Shown: positions 55,754-64,000 of the stretch, one piece after another
Layout: each line of letters starts with the position of its first letter
How positions within the stretch are numbered: the first letter of the stretch is position 1
Assembly: GCF_028554725.1 (NCBI RefSeq)
Contig: NC_071668.1
Coordinates: 75,881,719-75,945,718, forward strand
Direction: 5' to 3'
Source: Zeugodacus cucurbitae
Lineage: Eukaryota; Arthropoda; Insecta; Diptera; Tephritidae
Length of the DNA: 64,000 bases
The notes under the pieces: generated by a model
Told to the model about the DNA's origin: nothing
The model's database searches: none
The model's input: only the letters and a program-made list of their open reading frames with translations
Translations under genes and position numbers: made by a program

Positions 55754-56956
55754 CAAGTAAGGAAGGGCTAAGTTCGGGTGTAACCGAACATTTTATACTC
55801 TCGCAATTTATTTATTTAACTTTATTTATATTATATAATACACAATTTGACACACATATTCACATATTCGTCATATATATTGTATAAAGTCCATTGAAAG
55901 TTAGAAACCATAATATTAGGCTAGAAGCACCGAGGTCCTCGTGTTCGATATATGGGCCCTAAAAAACCTATGGTCCGATTTCGACGATTTTTAGAATGGG
56001 GCTGCACACTATAAACACAGTATTTGTGCAAAGCACTGCACCGATATCTTCACTAGTGTTTACTATATATGTTGTAAAGTAAACGATTCAGATTGTCTTC
56101 AAAGTTCTGGTACATAGGAAGTAGGAGTGGTTGTGAAGCGATTTGGCCTATTTTCACAACATATCATTGGGATGTAAGGAAACATTTACAAACCAAGTTT
56201 CATTGAAATCGGTCGAGTAGTTCTTGAGATATGGTTTTTGACCCATAAGTGGGCGACGCCACGCCCATTTTCCACTTTGTAAAAAAATCTGAGTGAAGCT
56301 TTCATCTGCCACTTTCTATGTGAAATTTAGTTTTTCTGACGTTTTTCGTTAGTGTGTTAACCAACTTTTAGTAATTTTCAACCTAACTTTTGTATGGGAG
56401 GTGGGCGTGGTTATTATCCGATTTCTTTCATTTTTGGGTTGTATTAGGAAAAAAAAAACGACTGCAGAAAGTTTGGTTTATATAGCTCTATTGGTTTGCG
56501 AGATATGTACAAAAAACTTAGTAGAGGGGGGGCTACACCCACTTCCCCAAAAAAATTACATCCACATATGCCCCTTCCTAGTGCGATCCTTCATACCAAA
56601 TTTTATTTCCATAGCTTTATTGATGGCTTAGTTATAGCACTTTATGTGTTTTCGGTTTTCGTCATTTTGTGGGCGTGGCAGTGGACCGATTTTGCTCATT
56701 TTCGAAAGCAACGTTCCTATGGTGCCAAGAAGTGTGCCAAGTTTCATCAAGATATCTTAATTTTTACTGAAGTTACAGCTTGCACAGACGGACGGACGGA
56801 CAGACAGACATTCGGATTTGAACTCCACTCTTCACCCTGATCACTTTGGTATATATAACCCTATATCTAACTCGTTTAGTTTTGAGTGTTACAAACAACC
56901 GTTATGTGAACAAAACTATAATACTCTCTAGCAACTTTTGTTGCGAGAGTATAAAA
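55754..56956 (+). mobile_element. Dispersed repeat family A, full copy 2 (about 1200 bp)
   Basis: Head CAAGTAAGGAAGGGCTAAGT, stem GTTCGG (55772-55777) and CCGAAC (55784-55789), then TTTTATACTCTCGCAATTTA. The tail ends TACTCTCTAGCAAC and TTGTTGCGAGAGTATAAAA. It is collinear with 39333-40507, including 'gaaatcggtcgagtagttct' (56206) and the CAGACGGACGGACGGACAGA tract (56784). It abuts the broken hAT on its left and a family A'' segment on its right. Confidence 0.87.
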
Positions 56957-57400
56957 AAATGTGGAATTTGAAAAGTAAAATCGATATTCAGTACACCAAA
57001 TATCGGTGTGCAAGTCAATTTGCTTGAATTTCACTTGGAGGTGAATTACAGAACCTGCCTGATATTCTATAAAATTAGTCACAGGTCTTCAGATCCTTAT
57101 ATTCGATATCTGGGGCCTTGAAAATTTATAGTCTGATTTCTATAATTTATATATGAAAGACACCACACCTATACCTGTCAAAAGTTTTATTCCGATATCT
57201 TTAAACATATCTTGATTTTTATATTGTAAATTGAACGAATCAGTTTTACTTCAAAATTGTGGTAAAAGAAAATTAGGTGAGGTTGTGAACCGATTTCGTC
57301 CATTCTGAAACGTTAATATCAGTATATCTAAGTCGTATGTTTCGGTTGTAGTTAGGCGATTGGTTAGATATGGTTTTTGGTTCAGAGGGGAATTACACCT
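56957..57400 (+). repeat. Family A'' segment with a 155-bp direct duplicate of 54971-55124
   Basis: 56959-57116 repeats GGAATTTGAAAAGTAAAATC and the following TATTCGATATCTGGGGCC. Unlike the left copy, which ends at the hAT junction, it continues with the normal family phrases 'ttgaaaatttatagtctgat' and 'tggttagatatggtttttgg'. It is thus the continuation of a family A'' body. Confidence 0.75.
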
Positions 57401-58420
57401 TAAATAACGGTACTTAGATTTTAAATTATATATATAAGTTATGTATTTGATTTCATATAAGCATCTAAATGCAAGTAGTACTATATATGATACAGGCTAT
57501 TGTATCAACTACACCCTAATATGCAACGCATTTCAGAGTTATCGCGATGTTTTACAAACAATTATATACTCGTACATATGTACATATGTTATAAATTATT
57601 ATATATGTATATGCATATGCGAATTGATAAATCGACTGTCGGTGTCATTAATGATTGAACAAAAAGTAAACAAAGACGCAAACATATCTATTTAAACATT
57701 TACATATATAATCGTACATGTAGCATTTGTGTAAATTCGACGGCTTCTACAAACGCTGAGTGGGTTAGCAGCAAAGGGCAAGTCGGCTAAAAAAAAATTC
57801 GGAACAAAAAAACCAGCTTATGTTGTTGTTACATACAGGTAATTACAAGCAAACAGGGTTGGGAGCTTAATGGTATATTTATCTGTATGTACACGCCAAT
57901 GGCAATGAGCTATGCAAATACATATGCTAACAACAACAACCTGTCAATTGTACACGCTTACATATATAACTGCATATATGTACATACATATATAGAAGTT
58001 TACATATGTTTGTATGTATTTGATGCATGTTAATGTGCTTGCCAAGCATCTAAGTTCACGTTCCTGCATTGTTTTTCGGTTGTACCTGCTGGCATGTTGC
58101 ATGCACATTGTATGAAGGCCCATAGCTGTTGGCTGACCAAAAAATACACACCGTCAACAATGCCAACCAAACCAAAAACCAAAAATGTTCCGCTACGTTG
58201 CACGTCCATGCGGCTAATATATGTACAAGCACATATAAGTCTCTAGTTATGTGTTTACCTGTATGAGGGGGAGTATTCCAAATGACAGTTACTTGCGACT
58301 GTCGGCGGTTTGGCACTACGTTGCACACATATTACGGTTGAAAAAACTCAAATCTACAGTATAGTAATAATAGCAAGAAATAATATAATTCAATACTTTT
58401 ATTGAACTTGCCAGTGCTGT
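57401..58420. other. Intergenic, no gene seen
   Basis: TACATATG-type repeats near 57575-57620 and 57960-58020. No coding region recognised. Confidence 0.55.
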
Positions 58421-58439
58421 CAAGTGGTGGAAAACAGTT

Positions 58440-59142
58440 ATATATAAAGGATTGGTTTGAATTATCATTACATAAAACTCAAGCCATCTGCAGAAGGCTG
58501 GGTACACAAAAAAATTTGATGTTTGTGTGCCGCATGATTTGACGCAAATAATTCTTCTGGACCGAATCAACGCCTGCGATATGCTGCTGAAACGGAACAA
58601 TCTCGACCCATTTTTGAAGCGGATGGTAACTGGCGACGAAAAATGGATCACATACGAAAATATAAGCGAAAACGGTCGTGGTCGAAGGCCGGTGAATCGT
58701 CCCAAATAGTGGTCAAGCCGGGATTGACGACCAGGAAGCTGTGTTTTTGGTGGGATTGAAAGGGAATCATCCACTATGAGATGCTCCCATATGGCCAGAC
58801 GCTTAATTCTATCATCTACTGCGATCAACAACAGGAAGAGATTAGTGTTCCACCAGGACAACGCCAGACCACACACTTCGCTGATGACTTGTCAGAACCT
58901 ACGGGAGCTCGGATGGGAGGTTTTATCGCATCCACCATAAAGCCCGGACATAGTGCTAATTGATTACCAAATATTCCTGTCCATGGCGAACGCCCTTGGT
59001 GGTGTAAAATTGAACTCAAAAGAGGCTTGTGAAAAGTGGCTGTCCGAGTTCTTCGCAAATAAGGAGTCGGGCTTCTACGAGGGGGTGGAAACAGATTATC
59101 GAACGAAACGGCGCATATTTGAACTAAATCGGATCCAATAAG
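58440..59142 (+). pseudogene. Decayed DD34D mariner transposase
   Basis: Readable blocks: VPHDLTQIILLDRINACDML, KRNNLDPFLKRMVTGDEKWI (first aspartate), then in another frame KRKRSWSKAGES, KPGLTTRKLCFWWD, and GIIHYEMLPYGQTLNSIIYC. After an internal loss come VFHQDNARPHTSLMT (second aspartate), ELGWEVLSHPP, a stop, SPDIVLIDYQIFLSMAN (third aspartate) and EFFANKESGFYEGVE, ending at TAA 59139-59141. There are 34 residues between the second and third aspartates, so it is a DD34D mariner. The N-terminal half is degraded and no terminal repeats were found. Confidence 0.88.
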
Positions 59143-59159
59143 CATCACATAGATCAGCT

Positions 59160-59560
59160 TTGGTCTTTTGCGATACCAGATGGAGTGCCGCCACGTAATA
59201 ATAAGATACATCCTTTAAGATGAATTTGAATTTTGAATTTTAAAAGATTATGTGGCTTCACTATCGATGCCGTTTCCAGATTCACATACTGTGAGGCCCC
59301 CAAATGCTGGGGACGTTGCCTTGACAATGCAAGATAAGCGCACAAGAGATGCTCAATTGTTTCTCTGGTACCCGCTCTTGACATTTGCCGCAGTCATCTC
59401 GATCCATCAGCCCCATCTTATAGGAGGGTACCGTTACCAGACAGTGGCTAATGAGTATTCCAGCCATACTCCTACAGTCCCCTCTATCAAGCGACAGTAG
59501 GAATTTTGTATATTTCTGGTGTACCGCTTTACACATGGCATTAGCGGTTTTGCAACACGG
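59160..59560 (-). pseudogene. Non-LTR retrotransposon C-terminal end with zinc knuckle
   Basis: Minus-strand readings: KFLLSLDRGDCRSMAGILIS, HCLVTVPSYKMGLMDRDDCG, KCQER, then in another frame AGTRETIEHLLCAYLALSRQ, RPQHLGASQYVNLETAS. The C-x2-C...H-x-x-C arrangement and the ALSRQR..HLG tail are typical of the region after RNase H in I/R1-like elements. At least one frameshift. It is a different family from 15179-16050, judged by sequence. Confidence 0.8.
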
Positions 59561-61627
59561 TGTATTCTAATCTAATATATAGAGCCTACGAATTAATAAA
59601 ATAGATTTAGAACGATCATGCCTTAAGAATCCAATATATGATATATGTATAATGCTGTCTTAGAGTTACTAGAATCTATACACTACAGTATTATGAGTTG
59701 ATACTTTTTAGATTCGAAACGAAAATTCTATAAAGAAAACATTGGACTTTCATGTTTATACTTAGATATACTCATTCAAATGTATATATCCATAGAAAAG
59801 TATATACGAGTAAGAGGAAAAACCAAAAGTCTTCGTCTTATCAATAAAAAACCATGGCTGTGATGCGATACTCTGCCGGAAAATGGCATTGAAAATTCAC
59901 AAAGCAACAAAAAGTAACGGTCGAAATTAGTTTTGAGTCAAAAAAAATGGCAAAGCAAATTTTTAATTTTTTTTCAGCAGTCACTACCACCTTCCGTGCT
60001 TAAGACCCCCACAAACGCCTCCGACTACAGCAATAACAGTGATAGCCTTACGCTTCCACACCGGAGAAGCGGAAAAGCGATCACTACAAATGGTCATGGC
60101 TATCTATTAAGCGACCAAACAACAAAAGCAAGGAAATCTACAACAACAACCCGAAACCCCGAAAGTCGCTAAGGACAAAACAAACTGTTTGCATATTTTA
60201 CATACAGTTCAACGATGTAAGTACGAGTATGTGCCGCGCATGAGCGCAGCAGTTCAATGAGTGCAGTGCAACTAACGGTGTGCATGCATGCATTGTGCTA
60301 TAAAACCTTGCTGCGCCACCACTTTGCCACCCTCCACCTTAACTCAGCTAGTATCATATCAGCACTGCTGGCCATACTTTATGCCGGTGGTATGGCCAAG
60401 CGCGCTATGCCAAGCATATTCACGTCACATTAATAATTGGCAGTAAAACAATGCCACATGCAACACACAGGCAAAGCAACAAAAAGCAAGTCACAAGTGA
60501 GCTATGATGTTGCGGCATTGTTGCTACGGCCAGCTATGATACGCTGTTGGTCTGCGGCGCGGCGTACGAGCAGCGGTCGTGTGCACCGCGCGGCGACATG
60601 GCCCATGAGGCAGTGGCGTTGTAACCAAAAAATGTTTACTTCCCGTTTGCCACAAAAAATCACTAATGGCGCATGCATGCAAACAACAACAACCCATATG
60701 TGTGTGTCTCATGTAGATATTTGCTTACCACATACATACACACATACCACATATGCGCCTGCAGACAGCAACCGTAGTGTGTGGCATGTGAATTTCAAAA
60801 AACAACTTAGATAACAAATATCGTGGAAAACACACAAAAGCAACAACAACAACAACCACTAATATGAACTACACGAAATTTTAGTTCACAACTAATACGT
60901 GTGTAGTAGAGCCTGTGTCTTTATTAAACCCCAACCAAATGCAATAACAACAATCATACTTTTTAGGCAGCATTATTATTAATATTGTAGCAAGTAAAGT
61001 AACGAGTAGCGAGTTCAACCGATAATTTTCGGCAACACCAACAACAGACAGTGGTGTGTGTATTTCTATGTGAAATGGCATTGTGCAATTGTGGGCGGTC
61101 GGTCGGTTGGTTGTTGTTGTTGCTGTGAGCGGTGGCAGGTTTTAGAGCGGTGCATGGCGACCGCACGCTTGTATTATGCGCCGTTACGTGTGTGGTGAAT
61201 GTGTTTAATGGGCCGTTTCGTGCATTCCAAAATAGCTACATTAAAATTTGCACAATGTATTGCGAGTGCCGAGTGCCGAGTGCGGTGCACTGTTGGGGCT
61301 TTTTCAAAATTATGTAAATACATTTGTGAGACTAAAATATTGCGAAAGCGTTGTGAATTCGGTCAGAAATGTCAATGTCAGCAATCAGATGGAAATGCTG
61401 TTGAAAAATAATAATTAATGGTACAATTTTCATTTTGTAGTACAGCGTTAGAGCTGAATAGCATATCATTTGATTTTCCCAGTAGTTCTTGTCTGAATCA
61501 CAAAATAATTAAATTTTAGAAAATTTGTTTAAAAAATGTCATTCAAAGTACCCGAAAATACTTATCGGCCGGCAAGGACCGAGTGGTCGTCGAAATCAAA
61601 GCCAAGCATTTCCATTTGGAGAAAAAA
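59561..61627. other. Intergenic; less AT-rich island at 60220-61300
   Basis: The 60.2-61.3 kb part is GC-richer (60537-60605; 61085-61170; GAGTGCCGAGTGCCGAGTGC at 61264-61283) and has CAACAA runs as in many fly 5' UTRs or regulatory regions. ORFs here overlap on both strands and show no domain. No splice-supported gene model could be built. Confidence 0.45.
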
Positions 61628-62112
61628 ACAACGCTTCCGCTTATCAGTTATAGCCGAATCAATAATTTCTTTCTTCCTCTTTCTGTTTAGTGCCAATTGG
61701 AAATAGCAAGCGAAACAAGGTCTGATTTTCCAACGGAGTTCCTCTGTATCCGCCAGTGGGTACTGCATCTTCGTAGACCTTCAGAGCTGAAGTGCCTTCG
61801 TCCATTCGCACAACAAGACCTAGCCAGCGTAGCCGCTGTAGTTTTATTCGCTGAACTATGTCAATAAAAAAGGAGACCCCACAATCTGTGCCAATTACCA
61901 TGGTATAAGAGTCCTCAATATCGTAAATAAGGTCATGTCGAGTGTATTGTGTGAAAGGCTAAAGCCCACCGTCAACGAACTGATTGGACCTTATCAGTGT
62001 GGCTTTAGACCTGGTAAATCCACCATGGATCAGATATTCACCATGCGCCAAATCTTGAAAAAGAGACGAGAGTGATGAATCGATACACACCACCTTTTCA
62101 GCGGTTTTAAAG
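61628..62112 (-). mobile_element. Non-LTR retrotransposon copy with inverted 5' segment (twin-priming form)
   Basis: 61628-61862 read on the minus strand gives DIVQRIKLQRLRWLGLVVRM, DEGTSALKVYEDAVPTGGYR and a decayed end matching the AVVDSAITA tail of the 8850-9417 copy. 61868-62112 read on the plus strand gives KGDPTICANYHGIRVLNIVN, KVMSSVLCERLKPTVNELIG, PYQCGFRPGKSTMDQIFTMR and IDTHHLFSGFKAAF, an upstream part of the same reverse transcriptase. A 3' piece in one orientation plus a 5' piece in the other is the usual product of twin priming. Confidence 0.75.
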
Positions 62113-62780
62113 CTGCCTTCGCTGTTATCATCGTCCACCAGCGGGTACTGCATCGAACATTTTCAAAACTGGAGTGCTTTCGTCTATTCGAACGACATGA
62201 CCTAGCCAGTGTACCGTTGCCTTTTTATTCCCTGAACGATGTCGTCGTATAACTCGTTTAGCTCATCGTTCCATCGCGGTATTCGCCGTTGCCAATGATG
62301 AAAACATCATAAATCTTCAACAAAAAACCTTTCTCCTGAAAACCCCAAGAGTCGTCTCATCGTCCTCCCTTCTGAACCATAAAGCAGGACGAGAATGATG
62401 AGGGTAGAGTTTGATTTTGGTTCGTCGAAAGAGAACTTTACTTTTTAATTGCCTACTAAGTCCATAGTAGCACCTGTTGGCAAGAGTGATTCTGCGTTGG
62501 ATTTCAAGGCTGACATTGTTATTGCTGGTTCTCAAGTAGACGAAACTATCTACGACTTCAAAGTTATGACTGTCAACAGTGACAGAGTGGGAGCCAAGAC
62601 GCGAATGCGCTGACTGTTTGTTTGATGTTAGGAGATAATTCGTCTTGTTCTCGTTCACTACCAGACCAATTCGTTTCGCTTATTTCTCAAGCTTGCAGAA
62701 AATGGAACTAACAGCGCTAATGATATCAATATCATCCACATAGGCCAGCAATTGTACACTTTAAGAGATGGGGTCATGTT
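62113..62780 (-). pseudogene. Non-LTR retrotransposon reverse-transcriptase palm to tail, same family
   Basis: Minus-strand readings from the right: LLAYVDDIDIIS-like (catalytic Y-x-DD block, here YVDD), IFCKLEK, a stop, AKRIGLVVNENKTNYLLTSN, KQSAHSRLGSHSVTVDSHNF, EVVDSFVYL, LEIQRRITLANRCYYGLSRQ, LKSKVLFRRTKIKLY, DETTLGVFRRKVF, GNGEYR and finally MQYPLVDDDNS. At that point it is cut at 62113 by the inverted copy. Several stops and shifts; inactive. Confidence 0.82.
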
Positions 62781-64000
62781 TAGAAGTTCACGATAGTGAG
62801 GAAAGTTTTGACTGTTATTCACCTTGAAGTGGTCAGGAAAGATAATTTTGTACGTGACTCAAGCTAAGTAGCACACGATTTCCGGTCTTTGATCAAGTAT
62901 CCTCTGGGTAGTCAATAAAAAACCGTTTGGAGGCGAGTTAAAGTGAGTAGGCGAAACGCGACACCGTATAAAAGGCGCTCATTTTGAAAACTTTTTCTAT
63001 CGAAATTTGTACTGAATACAAATACATATTTTTAATCAATTTTATATATATTTTTTTTTTAATCTCGTCAACATAAATTCAATAAGCGTGATTATATTAT
63101 ATTTATTCAATTTGTCATCATTTATTTAAAATTCCGTAAGAAAATCACTTCAATTGAGCGCCATTCTTGTAAAAAATAATGAAAAGACATGAGTGCGCTT
63201 AAGAAAAACTCTAGAAGAATGCCTGCGATGGCATAATAATAGGCTTGTAAACTGAAACAAAAGCTATGCCGCGCGCTGTCAACACGCTGTTGTACATGCT
63301 AAGCAGTCTTAAGGAGCTCATGAATTTCTCCTAAGTGTATATGCGGATAAAAGGATAATAGAAAAATATAATGGGCTGCTGATAAAGTGATTTGCCAAGC
63401 TGAAGACTTAAAGAAAATTCGAGATACAAGTGGGTGTATGTGTGTATATATGTCTGCAATGAAGAAAAATTCAAAGCAATTTAGCGCCAAAGCAGGTGCT
63501 GCCTCAGCTCCTACAGATGCATGCTAACAAATACAATATGTATATATGTAAATATGTGTATATATATATGCGCTTAAGTGCCTATTATAAGCATATAAAG
63601 TGCTTATTAAGTATGCATTGTATATGTAATAACATTCTATATATACAGTATAGAGCAACTTATAGCGTTCCATGCAACATACAGTCGTACTTGCAACATT
63701 ATGCGTAATTGATAGAGCAATCTTTTGAATACTTTATAATTTGTGTAAAACGAGAAAATAAAATCAAAATGCCTGCTTGTAGGTGCATAAGTGCTAAAAG
63801 CTGCTTGTAGCTGTTGCTGCTGCTCATGCTACTTCAATTATCCTGCCGTGTGAAACAGCTGCGCTACTGTGCAACACAAAAATAAGGCAACAACAACAAT
63901 GCTGCCTAAGATAAAGCAATTTCACATAAGCTTTGCAGAAAAATGATTATCCATAGTCTGCGCAACAGCAAAAGATGATTTCTCACGCAGTAGCTAAAGC
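62781..64000. other. Intergenic, no gene seen
   Basis: The first 150 bp may still belong to the retrotransposon but are not readable. TATATG microsatellites lie near 63538-63570. Nothing else recognised up to the window edge. Confidence 0.5.

Noticed and set aside
1..64000. CRISPR arrays, operons, ribosome binding sites, bacterial origins
   Set aside because: Eukaryotic (insect) sequence; no regularly spaced 24-40 bp repeats with unique spacers were seen, and the 44.8 kb array has repeat-like spacers.
1..64000. tRNA genes and LTR retrotransposons
   Set aside because: No cloverleaf with matched A and B boxes and no pair of long direct terminal repeats with a primer-binding site was found by eye; a dedicated covariance-model or LTR search could still find decayed ones.

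Overview
The window looks like a stretch of nuclear DNA from a higher fly, most likely a tephritid fruit fly. The reasons are the strongly AT-rich background, the TACATATG-type microsatellites, the rosa-type (DD41D) mariner elements (a lineage first described from Ceratitis rosa), and repeat families that I recall from tephritid genomes. The species cannot be fixed from the sequence alone. Only one convincing host protein gene is visible: a small secreted protein whose start codon falls on the left edge (1-427). A possible first coding exon (48071-48172) and a possible untranslated first exon (ending at 6790) are weak candidates. I see no tRNA, rRNA, CRISPR array or operon-like organisation. 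The rest behaves like intergenic or long-intron DNA filled with transposons.

Layout. 1-430: secreted-protein gene. 540-5700: old repeats, namely a dispersed-repeat relic, a TIR element with another element nested in it, a 1.27 kb TIR element containing a non-LTR fragment, and a short Helitron with recognisable 5' and 3' ends. 7.4-16.4 kb: fragments of two non-LTR retrotransposons, small MITEs, and a hairpin-ended repeat (family B) with 154-bp internal tandem repeats. 18.8-33.2 kb: three nearly identical rosa/DD41D mariner copies. Two are full length (1306 bp, intact 361-residue transposase, head to head) and one has a 373-bp internal deletion. One of them sits inside a host repeat whose uninterrupted relative lies 6 kb away. 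33.5-34 kb: jockey-like 3' end. 36-47.6 kb: a TIR element, MITEs, a full-length copy of hairpin-ended repeat family A, two decayed mariners from other lineages and a GTAAT/ATTAC tandem array. 49-57.4 kb: a nest of family A and B repeats, a hAT remnant and pogo-like MITEs. 58.4-62.8 kb: a decayed DD34D mariner, a non-LTR RNase H/zinc-knuckle end, and a non-LTR copy with the inverted 5' piece expected of twin priming.

How the parts work together. The three young mariners are the only apparently functional mobile genes. Two intact copies could in principle supply transposase to the deleted copy and to each other, because all three keep both terminal repeats and TA flanks. Families A and B carry no coding capacity that I can see. 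They share an architecture: a short stem-loop near one end, a second inverted repeat near the other, a CAGACGGAC-rich tract, and insertion into T-rich DNA without an obvious target duplication. With the 154-bp central repeats of family B, this suggests Helentron/DINE-like non-autonomous elements. That class assignment is my inference.
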